The position numbers and the translations under genes were made by a program. This document shows positions 1-4,729 of a stretch of 6,886 bases of DNA, piece after piece. Where the stretch lies: positions 1 through 6,886 of the forward strand of contig CAUJFK010000123.1 of NCBI GenBank assembly GCA_963169175.1. Direction: 5' to 3'. This DNA comes from Acidobacteriota bacterium. Lineage in GTDB: Bacteria; Acidobacteriota; Blastocatellia; Pyrinomonadales; Pyrinomonadaceae. Under the pieces are notes generated by a model that made no database searches, had not been told where the DNA came from, and saw only the letters and a list, made by a program, of their open reading frames with translations. How positions within the stretch are numbered: position 1 is the first letter of the stretch; each line of letters begins with the position of its first letter.

Positions 1-43
1 CAGAACAGTCGGAGCCGGTACCGTATCGGAAGTAGTGGAATAA
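1..43 (+). CDS. tuf: Elongation factor Tu, C-terminal end (partial)
   Basis: The window opens inside a gene. Reading from position 2 gives R-T-V-G-A-G-T-V-S-E-V-V-E followed by TAA at 41-43. This matches the highly conserved last strand of EF-Tu domain III, where E. coli ends GGRTVGAGVVAKVLS. EF-Tu is the cytoplasmic GTPase that delivers aminoacyl-tRNA to the ribosome. The first base is the last base of the preceding codon, probably the second Gly of GGR. The neighbours agree, because tuf followed by rpmG, trpT and secE is a common bacterial order. Only 13 residues are visible, so the call rests on this short motif plus context. Confidence 0.86.
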   Translation, partial: RTVGAGTVSEVVE

Positions 44-44
44 A

Positions 45-96
45 GTCCGACAAACTTTAGTTTGTCGAAATTGCAACAAACTAAAGTTTGTTGGAC
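45..96. repeat. Inverted repeat between tuf and rpmG (ACTAAAGT-core palindrome)
   Basis: Two 23-nt arms, 45-67 and 74-96, are complementary apart from two positions that can form G-U pairs, with a 6-nt loop (68-73). Each arm is itself palindromic around ACTTTAGT or ACTAAAGT and starts or ends with GTCC/GGAC. The element begins 2 nt after the tuf stop. No T-run follows, so it is not a classical rho-independent terminator, though it could stabilise the 3' end of the tuf mRNA. It shares its core with the elements at 1359-1407 and 3802-3846, so it looks like one copy of a dispersed REP-like family. Confidence 0.8.
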
Positions 97-109
97 ATTA
101 GAGGTTTTT

Positions 110-262
110 ATGCCGAGAGATAATATAATTTTGCAGTGCACCGAGTGCAAAGAGCGGAATTACGTGACGACAAAGAACAAGAAAAACACGCCCAACCGGC
201 TGGAAATGAACAAGTTCTGTCGCCGCTGCCGCTGCCATAGGCTGCATAGAGAGAATAAGTAG
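110..262 (+). CDS. rpmG: 50S ribosomal protein L33
   Basis: A 50-residue basic protein beginning M-P-R-D-N-I-I-L-Q-C-T-E-C, the usual L33 size. L33 is a small protein of the large ribosomal subunit near the E site. Cysteines C10/C13 and C37/C40 form two CxxC pairs, so this is the zinc-binding (C+) type; an extra cysteine is at C42. The core Y-V-T-T-K-N-K-K-N-T-P-N-R-L-E (18-32) is typical. The ATG at 110 is chosen because GAGG (101-104) lies just upstream. In-frame extension to 62 would translate the inverted repeat and is not credible. It sits between tuf and trpT, the usual place in this gene order. Confidence 0.95.
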   Translation: MPRDNIILQCTECKERNYVTTKNKKNTPNRLEMNKFCRRCRCHRLHRENK

Positions 263-264
263 TC

Positions 265-355
265 CGATTTTGGATCTTAGATTGTGGATTTTGGATCGAA
301 GAAGAGCGTTCGCTTTCAAGGCAATCCAAAATCGCAAATCCGAAATCTAAAATCG
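265..355. repeat. Long imperfect AT-rich inverted repeat upstream of tRNA-Trp
   Basis: Arm 265-298 and the reverse complement of 322-355 match at 26 of 34 positions by my alignment, with a 23-nt loop that contains GAGCGTTCGC. Each arm is built of GATTTTGGAT-like units repeated in tandem. It fills the whole gap between rpmG and trpT and ends 4 nt before the mature tRNA. Repeats of this GATTTTGGAT type occur in many unrelated bacterial genomes. It could act as a spacer, a processing hairpin or a mobile palindrome; nothing here decides between these. Confidence 0.7.
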
Positions 356-359
356 TAAT

Positions 360-435
360 AGGGGTATGGTGTCAATGGTTAGCATGGAGGTCTCCAAAAC
401 CTTAGGTGCGGGTTCGAGTCCTGCTACCCCTGCCA
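360..435 (+). tRNA. trpT: tRNA-Trp (anticodon CCA)
   Basis: A full cloverleaf can be drawn. The acceptor AGGGGTA (360-366) pairs with TACCCCT (425-431). The D stem GTGT (369-372) pairs with GCAT (382-385) using wobbles. The anticodon stem GAGGT (387-391) pairs with ACCTT (399-403) around loop CTCCAAA, giving anticodon CCA at 394-396. The T stem GCGGG (408-412 region) pairs with CCTGC (420-424) around TTCGAGT. The discriminator is G432, as expected for tRNA-Trp, and CCA is encoded at 433-435. A Trp tRNA upstream of secE is a common bacterial arrangement. Confidence 0.96.
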
Positions 436-441
436 TCTGTA

Positions 442-463
442 GAACAGGCCGGTTAGCCTGTTC
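442..463 (+). other. Perfect 8-bp hairpin just downstream of tRNA-Trp
   Basis: GAACAGGC (442-449) and GCCTGTTC (456-463) are perfect complements around the loop CGGTTA. The hairpin starts 7 nt after the tRNA CCA end. No T-run follows, so a strong intrinsic terminator is unlikely. It could be a tRNA 3'-processing or mRNA 5'-stabilising structure for the secE transcript. The function is inferred only from position. Confidence 0.5.
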
Positions 464-501
464 ATTCGGTTAGTGCCGGATGCTTTGAGATCGAGGTTGA
501 G

Positions 502-522
502 CGACAGGCTGACAGCCGGTCG
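502..522 (+). promoter_or_regulatory. Hairpin immediately upstream of the secE ribosome-binding site
   Basis: CGAC (502-505) pairs with GTCG (519-522) and GGCT (507-510) with AGCC (514-517), separated by a single A·G mismatch, with a 3-nt loop. It ends 3 nt before the GGGAG Shine-Dalgarno sequence (526-530) of secE. A stem this close to the ribosome site may influence initiation or shield the mRNA 5' region. There is no direct evidence for regulation. Confidence 0.4.
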
Positions 523-537
523 TACGGGAGTGAAACC

Positions 538-783
538 GTGGCAGAAGCAGTTAACACGCTGGAAGGCGGAAAAAAGAAAGAGGGTGTCGGCGAATTTATT
601 CGGCACACGCGCGAAGAGTTGGACAGGACAACGTTTCCGTCCTCCACTGATGTACGAAACACGACAATAATCGTGATAATCAGCGTCATTTTCTTTGCCG
701 TCTATCTATTTGCGATCGACAACGCATGGAAATACGTTCTCGACGGCCTGGCATGGCTGGTCAATAAGATCATGGGTTTCTAG
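538..783 (+). CDS. secE: Preprotein translocase subunit SecE
   Basis: An 81-residue protein of the short, single-membrane-segment SecE type. SecE clamps SecY in the SecYEG channel of the cytoplasmic membrane. The N-terminus is polar and Lys/Glu-rich. An amphipathic region, F-I-R-H-T-R-E-E-L-D-R-T-T-F-P-S-S (20-36), corresponds to the conserved EL..V.WPS motif, with Phe in place of the usual Trp. A hydrophobic helix follows at about 43-60. The GTG start at 538 is supported by GGGAG at 526-530 with a 7-nt spacing. The stop TAG at 781-783 lies 13 nt before nusG, so the two are almost certainly cotranscribed. Identity rests on size, topology, motif and the secE-nusG context. Confidence 0.92.
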   Translation: MAEAVNTLEGGKKKEGVGEFIRHTREELDRTTFPSSTDVRNTTIIVIISVIFFAVYLFAIDNAWKYVLDGLAWLVNKIMGF

Positions 784-796
784 GGGTTTATCACGC

Positions 797-1357
797 ATGA
801 AGCAGTGGTTTTTTATCCACACATATTCGGGACACGAGAACAAGGTCGTTGAAAGCCTTCACGCCCGCATTCGCGATATGGAGCTTGGCGAGCAGATAAC
901 AGAAGTTCTGCTTCCCAAGGAAACGGTCGTCGAAATGCGCGGCAATAAGCGCATCGAGTCGTCGCGAATGTTCTATCCGGGCTATGTGCTGGTTGAGATC
1001 GAGTGTGACGAGAAGGGAAAAATTCCCGACAATGTTTTTCACGCGATCAAATCAACTCCGAAAGTGACGGGGTTTCTCGGCGGTAAACAGCCAACGCCGC
1101 TGACACAGTTGGAGGTGGACCAGATCGTCCACAATATCGAGGTTGCGACCGAAAAGCCAAAGCCGAAGTTCATGTACGAGGTCGGCGAGGTGGTCCGCAT
1201 CAAGTCGGGCCCGTTCGCCAGCTTTACCGGCAAGGTCGAAGAAGTGAACGAAGACAAGAGCACGCTAAAGGTGTCGATCACTATTTTTGGCCGCTCGACG
1301 CCGTACGAACTAGGATTTTTGGAAGTCGAGAAAGTGACTTTTGCAGAAGAAGAATAA
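797..1357 (+). CDS. nusG: Transcription termination/antitermination protein NusG
   Basis: A 186-residue NusG of ordinary length. It binds RNA polymerase and modulates pausing, termination and coupling to the ribosome. The NGN domain spans about 1-115 (W-F-F-I-H-T-Y-S-G-H-E-N-K-V at 4-17, and M-F-Y-P-G-Y-V-L-V at 58-66). The KOW domain is at about 127-180, with S-G-P-F-A-S-F-T-G-K-V-E-E-V (137-150) and I-F-G-R-S-T-P-Y-E-L (163-172). I chose ATG 797 because M-K-Q-W-F is the family start and AGGGG (782-786) lies upstream. In-frame extension to 695 would overlap secE and adds no homologous sequence. The C-terminus ends in Glu residues. The gene is followed by the inverted repeat and then rplK. 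Confidence 0.97.
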   Translation: MKQWFFIHTYSGHENKVVESLHARIRDMELGEQITEVLLPKETVVEMRGNKRIESSRMFYPGYVLVEIECDEKGKIPDNVFHAIKSTPKVTGFLGGKQPTPLTQLEVDQIVHNIEVATEKPKPKFMYEVGEVVRIKSGPFASFTGKVEEVNEDKSTLKVSITIFGRSTPYELGFLEVEKVTFAEEE

Positions 1358-1358
1358 C

Positions 1359-1407
1359 GGAACGCGGACTTTGGTCCGCCCGTTTTGCGGACTAAAGTCC
1401 GCGTTCC
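1359..1407. repeat. Near-perfect 21-bp inverted repeat between nusG and rplK
   Basis: Arms 1359-1379 and 1387-1407 are complementary over 21 positions with a single G-U pair, around a 7-nt loop (CCGTTTT). The outer ends are GGAACGC and GCGTTCC. Each arm is internally palindromic, for example GCGGACTAAAGTCCGC in the right arm. The element begins 1 nt after the nusG stop and ends 3 nt before the rplK ATG, so it fills the entire intergenic gap. No T-run follows. It shares the ACTAAAGT core with 45-96 and the GGAACGC-type ends with 4730-4773. Confidence 0.88.
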
Positions 1408-1410
1408 ATT

Positions 1411-1839
1411 ATGGCAAAGAAGATAACAGGTTATATCAAACTGCAGATACCGGCGGGCAAGGCCAATCCGGCACCGCCGATCGGGCCGGCCCTTGGCCAG
1501 CACGGTGTCAATATCATGGAGTTCTGCAAGGCGTTCAACGCCAAGACGCAGAACGACGACCCGGATATGAAGGTGCCGGTCGTGATCACGGTTTACGCGG
1601 ACCGCTCCTTTTCGTTTGAAACGAAAACACCGCCAGCCGGCGATCTTTTAAGGAAGGCGGCGGGCATCCCAAAGGGGTCCGGCACGCCGAACAAGGCAAA
1701 GGTCGGCAGCATCTCACGCGACAAGATCCGTGAGATCGCCGAAAAGAAATTGCAGGACCTTAACACGACCAACATCGAAGCCGCGATGCGCACGATCGAG
1801 GGAACCGCGAAGAGCATGGGCTTAACGATCGAGGGTTGA
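1411..1839 (+). CDS. rplK: 50S ribosomal protein L11
   Basis: 142 residues, the same length as E. coli L11. L11 binds the GTPase-associated region of 23S rRNA at the base of the L7/L12 stalk and is needed for translation-factor and stringent-response interactions. The N-terminal domain (about 1-70) carries the hallmark P-P-I-G-P-A-L-G-Q-H-G-V-N-I-M-E-F (22-38). The linker T-K-T-P-P-A (71-76) leads to the RNA-binding C-terminal domain (77-142). The start M-A-K-K-I is canonical, but there is no Shine-Dalgarno sequence: the bases before the ATG are the right arm of the inverted repeat plus ATT. Downstream, the usual partner rplA is about 1.26 kb away because of two inserted genes. Confidence 0.97.
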   Translation: MAKKITGYIKLQIPAGKANPAPPIGPALGQHGVNIMEFCKAFNAKTQNDDPDMKVPVVITVYADRSFSFETKTPPAGDLLRKAAGIPKGSGTPNKAKVGSISRDKIREIAEKKLQDLNTTNIEAAMRTIEGTAKSMGLTIEG

Positions 1840-1879
1840 TATTTTTCGTTTACGGATTTGTTAGTTCAAAGGAAGTGCG

Positions 1880-2674
1880 ATGATGCGAACCAAATCTTTA
1901 ACAGTTCTTGGATTGACTGCATTTACAGCGCTAACAGCGATCTCTCTGTATTTTTTGGGAGTTGGTAGAGCTCAGGAGCGCACTGGTGACACTCTGCCTC
2001 AAAAGAGCTTGGCTGATGTTTCTGATAGCACATATCCATTGGTTGAGATGCCGTTACCCGGGTCGAATCGAGCAGAACTTGATCCGGTACGAGAAGCGCG
2101 AAGCCGGAGATTTGACGGCTTGGGGATCGTAAAAGATCCTAAAGACGAAAACGTGACTCTCGTTAAATTACGTAATCACTGGGACAACCAGCTGGCTGCA
2201 CTACCCTCGAATAGCAGTGATGCAGTCGTTGTTGGGAAAGTAACCGAATTGACTGGGTATCTATCCGATGATTTAACGGGGGTTTATTCTGAGTTTCTTG
2301 TTTCCGTCGATTCGTTGCTCAAGAATAGTTCCGAGTATCCGATAGAGATTAATTCGACGATTGCCATGGAAAGATTTGGAGGTAGGGTTAAATTTCCAAG
2401 TGGCCAGATAATAAAGTACGTCGTTTATGGTCAACGGATGCCAGATGTGGGGAAGGAGTATTTATTTTACCTAAAATACAATCGTTCCGGTAGGGCATTT
2501 CAGATCATAACAGCATATGGTTTTGACCGAGATCTAACCGTACCGCTAGACGGGAGCAATGCCAGCCCTAAGGGCAGTGAAAGACGTTGGGTTATGGATA
2601 CTTATAACGGTTTGGCCAAAGACCGTTTTATTTCGCTTGTTCAAGAGGATTTGTCGAAATCATCGAGACTGTAA
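1880..2674 (+). CDS. Predicted exported protein of unknown function (264 aa)
   Basis: I do not recognise a named family with confidence. Residues 1-5 are polar/basic, 7-29 are strongly hydrophobic, and G-R-A-Q (29-32) could be a signal peptidase I site, so the protein is probably secreted or membrane-anchored. After a polar stretch (33-110), residues about 114-216 look like an all-beta domain: D-A-V-V-V-G-K-V-T-E-L, then V-Y-S-E-F-L-V-S-V-D-S-L-L-K-N, then Y-V-V-Y-G-Q-R-M-P-D-V-G-K-E-Y-L-F-Y-L. It has no cysteine and no recognisable catalytic motif. ATG 1880 and ATG 1883 are both possible; AGGAAG (1870-1875) spaces better to 1883. The gene is AT-richer than its neighbours and sits in the same direction inside the rplK-rplA interval. 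It resembles uncharacterised secreted proteins I associate with Acidobacteria, from memory only. Confidence 0.75.
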   Translation: MMRTKSLTVLGLTAFTALTAISLYFLGVGRAQERTGDTLPQKSLADVSDSTYPLVEMPLPGSNRAELDPVREARSRRFDGLGIVKDPKDENVTLVKLRNHWDNQLAALPSNSSDAVVVGKVTELTGYLSDDLTGVYSEFLVSVDSLLKNSSEYPIEINSTIAMERFGGRVKFPSGQIIKYVVYGQRMPDVGKEYLFYLKYNRSGRAFQIITAYGFDRDLTVPLDGSNASPKGSERRWVMDTYNGLAKDRFISLVQEDLSKSSRL

Positions 2675-2697
2675 TAGAAAATTCTCTTGGGAAAAAA

Positions 2698-3045
2698 ATG
2701 CGAAAACATTTACTCAATATCATACTTTTTGCGGTTGCAGGTTTGTTGCTCGTTCAGAAGCCTTTGCCGGTAAATGCGCAAGCGGCTAACTGTCCGTATC
2801 CGCCACTATCCTCAGATGGGCGGCGGGACGCTTGGGCTCAAAATGCTTCCATAACGGTAAATATTAATCCAAGCTTTTCGCAGGATCCGTCATTAGGATT
2901 GAGACGCATTGATCTAGAGTATTTCGAATCCCGGCGAGTTGACCCTCACGGTAATAGATTCAAATACCGTGCGAAAGTAAGGGACGCGCAGGGATATCAA
3001 CTAGGACGTTGGGCATGGGATGTTTTTTTAGTCAGGAAACCATAG
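2698..3045 (+). CDS. Small predicted secreted protein, possibly a truncated protease-like remnant (115 aa)
   Basis: Starts M-R-K-H-L-L-N, then a hydrophobic stretch (about 5-20) and P-V-N-A-Q-A-A (24-30), a good signal peptidase I site. The mature part would be about 87 residues, starting near N-C-P-Y-P-P-L-S-S-D-G, with one cysteine (C32). The stretch W-A-Q-N-A-S-I-T-V-N-I-N-P-S-F (46-60) reminds me of the entry strand of secreted matrixin-like metalloproteases, but no HExxH motif follows, so no such activity can be claimed. The rest is charged and aromatic (R-I-D-L-E-Y-F, then G-R-W-A-W-D-V-F-L-V). The start has only a weak GGGA (2689-2692). It lies 23 nt after the preceding exported-protein gene, so the two are probably cotranscribed and may be a functional pair. 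Confidence 0.68.
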   Translation: MRKHLLNIILFAVAGLLLVQKPLPVNAQAANCPYPPLSSDGRRDAWAQNASITVNINPSFSQDPSLGLRRIDLEYFESRRVDPHGNRFKYRAKVRDAQGYQLGRWAWDVFLVRKP

Positions 3046-3096
3046 GTTTTCGAAAGGGAGAATTTCAATAGAATTTCGTTAACACCTGGAGGTAAA

Positions 3097-3789
3097 ATGA
3101 AAAGAGGCAAGAAATACCTTGCGGCTTTGGAAAAGATCGAGCCGCACAGGAAATACACGCTTGATGAGGCGGTCTCGAAATTGAAAGAGATCGCATTCGC
3201 GAAGTTTGATGAGACCGTCGAGTTGACGATGTGGCTGGGTGTTGACCCGCGAAAGGCCGATCAGCTCGTACGCGGCACGATAGTCCTTCCCCACGGTTTG
3301 GGCGGAGCGGCCAAAAAGGTCGTTGTCATCGCTCAGGGCGACAAGATCAAAGAAGCAGAAGAGGCAGGTGCTGATATTGCCGGCGGTGATGACATCGTTG
3401 ACAAGATCAAAGGCGGCTGGCTTGATTTTGACGCGCTTATCGCCACGCCGGATATGATGGGCAAGGTCGGCCAGTTGGGTAAGATCCTCGGCCCCCGCGG
3501 CCTGATGCCGAACCCGAAGACGGGCACGGTGACGATGGATGTGAAAACCGCTATCGAAGAGACCAAGGCCGGTAAGGTCGAGTATCGCGTTGACAAAACA
3601 GGGGTTATCCACTCGCCGGTTGGCAAGGTGTCATTTGATAACGCCAAATTGGTCGAGAATACCCGCGTTCTGATCGGTGCTGTGATAAAGGCAAAGCCAT
3701 CTACGGCCAAGGGGCGATATCTGAAAAAGATAAACGTTGCGGCGACCATGAGCCCCGGTGTATTGCTGGATGAATTGTCATACGTATAA
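3097..3789 (+). CDS. rplA: 50S ribosomal protein L1
   Basis: 230 residues, the normal L1 length. L1 forms the mobile L1 stalk of the large subunit at the E site, and in many bacteria it represses its own operon by binding mRNA. Visible hallmarks are Y-T-L-D-E-A-V (20-26), G-A-D-I-A-G-G-D-D-I (91-100), G-G-W-L-D-F-D-A-L-I-A-T-P-D-M-M-G (106-122) and L-G-P-R-G-L-M-P-N-P-K-T-G-T-V (131-145). A strong GGAGG (3088-3092), 4 nt before the ATG, fixes the start. The H-G-L-G-G-A-A-K-K-V segment (66-75) departs slightly from the more common HGTGK form. No L1-type autoregulatory target was recognised upstream; rplK, its usual partner, is separated from it by two foreign-looking genes. Confidence 0.97.
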   Translation: MKRGKKYLAALEKIEPHRKYTLDEAVSKLKEIAFAKFDETVELTMWLGVDPRKADQLVRGTIVLPHGLGGAAKKVVVIAQGDKIKEAEEAGADIAGGDDIVDKIKGGWLDFDALIATPDMMGKVGQLGKILGPRGLMPNPKTGTVTMDVKTAIEETKAGKVEYRVDKTGVIHSPVGKVSFDNAKLVENTRVLIGAVIKAKPSTAKGRYLKKINVAATMSPGVLLDELSYV

Positions 3790-3793
3790 GTGA

Positions 3794-3801
3794 GGGAGGT
3801 G
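3794..3801 (+). promoter_or_regulatory. Strong SD-like sequence displaced from rplJ
   Basis: GGGAGGTG follows the rplA stop by 4 nt and is a very good anti-SD match, yet no start codon lies within normal distance. The next gene, rplJ, starts at 3859, 57 nt downstream, and the intervening DNA is a pair of hairpins (3802-3825 and 3827-3846). If both hairpins fold, the unpaired distance to the rplJ ATG is about 12-13 nt. Function is inferred. Confidence 0.45.
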
Positions 3802-3846
3802 TCCCGCATGCTTTAGTCTGCGGGAGCAACAAACTGAAGTTTGTTG
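3802..3846. repeat. Two adjacent palindromes between rplA and rplJ
   Basis: TCCCGCA (3802-3808) pairs with TGCGGGA (3819-3825) around a CTTTAGT-containing loop. One base later, CAACAAACT (3827-3835) pairs with AGTTTGTTG (3838-3846) around GA. The second half is nearly identical to the right arm of the element at 45-96, including the following GGAC. This looks like a composite or half copy of the same palindrome family. No T-run follows, and it lies 12 nt upstream of the rplJ start. Confidence 0.75.
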
Positions 3847-3858
3847 GACAAATAAGAA

Positions 3859-4557
3859 ATGAAATCAAGAGAAACAAAACAAAGAGATCTCGACGCCCTC
3901 ACGGCATCGCTTGCGAATTCGACATCGGCAATGGTGGTCAGCTTTACAAAATTGACCGTCAATAAGGACCAGGAATTTCGCAACAGCCTGCGCGCCGCTG
4001 GTGCAAAATATCAGGTTGTTAAGAACACCCTGGCCCGCATTGCGGTCAAGGGAACGGATTACGAGCAGGCGTCGGATGCATTTAAAGGCGTAACGGCGAT
4101 CGCGTGGACCGACAGCGATCCGGTCATTCTTTCTAAGGCAATTTCGAAGTTCATGAAGGACAACGCCGACATCTACACCTTCAAATCGGGTGTGGTTGAC
4201 GGTAAGTTGGTCGATCTGAGCCAGGTAACGGCTATCGCCAGCCTGCCTTCGAAAGAAGAGCTTATCTCGAAACTGCTCTACGTGCTGAACGCACAGGCAC
4301 AGCGGTTGGTCACGGTCATTAACGCGGTTCCGCGTGATCTGGCGGTGGTGATCAAGCAGATCGGCGAGAAGGACCCGGCTGAACGCGGCGGCGCGGCCCC
4401 GGCGGCAAAGGCCGAAGCTGCACCGATCACGGAAGCAACGCCTGCGGAGGAAGCTCCGGCGGTCGAAGCCGCGCCGGAAGGGCCGGCCGAGACGGCACCC
4501 GCAGCCGAAGATAATATTCTCGAGGTTCCGCCAACGGAAACCGAGAATGCAGAATAG
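3859..4557 (+). CDS. rplJ: 50S ribosomal protein L10 with Ala/Glu/Pro-rich C-terminal extension
   Basis: 232 residues, against about 165 for E. coli L10. L10 anchors L7/L12 dimers to 23S rRNA and forms the stalk base. The rRNA-binding N-terminal domain is recognisable: M-V-V-S-F-T-K-L-T-V (25-34), L-R-A-A-G-A-K-Y-Q-V-V-K-N-T-L-A-R (44-60), F-K-G-V-T-A-I-A-W (75-83) and F-K-S-G-V-V-D-G-K (108-116). A helix at about 132-170 would dock L7/L12 dimers. From about 171 the protein continues with roughly 60 residues rich in Ala, Pro and Glu, likely disordered. The M-K-S-R-E-T-K start is typical. There is no clear SD next to the ATG; the nearest good one lies upstream of the hairpins at 3802-3846. Confidence 0.95.
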   Translation: MKSRETKQRDLDALTASLANSTSAMVVSFTKLTVNKDQEFRNSLRAAGAKYQVVKNTLARIAVKGTDYEQASDAFKGVTAIAWTDSDPVILSKAISKFMKDNADIYTFKSGVVDGKLVDLSQVTAIASLPSKEELISKLLYVLNAQAQRLVTVINAVPRDLAVVIKQIGEKDPAERGGAAPAAKAEAAPITEATPAEEAPAVEAAPEGPAETAPAAEDNILEVPPTETENAE

Positions 4558-4566
4558 AAAGTTTTC

Positions 4567-4600
4567 GTTTTGATCCCAGTCTGAAGGCTGGTTTCAAAAC
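4567..4600. repeat. Hairpin just after rplJ
   Basis: GTTTTGATCCCAG (4567-4579) pairs with CTGGTTTCAAAAC (4588-4600) at 11 of 13 positions (the TC/TT pair is an internal loop), with an 8-nt loop. The inner CAGTCTGAAGGCTG is itself near-palindromic, like the arms of the other intergenic elements. It begins 9 nt after the rplJ stop. An A-run follows on the + strand, so it is not a canonical intrinsic terminator for this operon. Confidence 0.65.
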
Positions 4601-4605
4601 AAAAA

Positions 4606-4729
4606 AGCCGTACTCAAGGAAAACGAGCGGGGTGGTAAGTCAGGCCACTCTCGACGGCTCGGATGGTGCGAGACAGAGATGCAACCTGCATCGCACGGTC
4701 CCATGGGTTCTAGCGGCAGACGACTAAAC
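4606..4729 (+). ncRNA. Structured RNA candidate between rplJ and rplL, L10-leader-like
   Basis: AGCCGT (4606-4611) pairs perfectly with ACGGCT (4654-4659). Nested inside, CGAG (4624-4627) pairs with CTCG (4650-4653) and GTGG (4632-4635) with CCAC (4645-4648). Next, GTGC (4666-4669) pairs with GCAC (4693-4696) and GATGC (4678-4682) with GCATC (4688-4692), leaving an asymmetric bulge GAGACAGA (4670-4677). A stem with a bulged AGACAG is what I know from the L10 binding site in 23S rRNA and from L10 leader RNAs that let L10(L12)4 repress its operon. A palindrome CCCATGGG (4700-4707) follows. The canonical location is before rplJ; here it lies before rplL. The structure is directly visible; the L10 role is an inference. 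Confidence 0.42.

Noticed and set aside
62..109. Upstream extension of rpmG
   Set aside because: It would translate the arms of the inverted repeat and pass a good SD at 101-104; L33 families start with the MPR-type sequence at 110.
695..796. Longer NusG start overlapping secE
   Set aside because: The added 34 residues are not NusG-like and overlap secE in another frame; ATG 797 gives the canonical N-terminus.
1359..1407. Rho-independent terminator after nusG
   Set aside because: The stem is strong but is followed directly by ATT and the rplK start with no T-run, and termination here would silence essential downstream genes.
2559..2789. 76-codon frame bridging the two exported-protein genes
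   Set aside because: It overlaps the end of one signal-peptide gene and the start of the next in a different frame, without a credible start site or domain.
3079..3612. 177-codon minus-strand frame over rplA
   Set aside because: Shadow of a well-conserved ribosomal protein gene, with no ribosome site or family resemblance of its own.
45..3846. CRISPR array from recurring CAACAAACT-like sequences
   Set aside because: Copies are far apart, palindromic, few, and lie in separate intergenic gaps, with no regular spacers.
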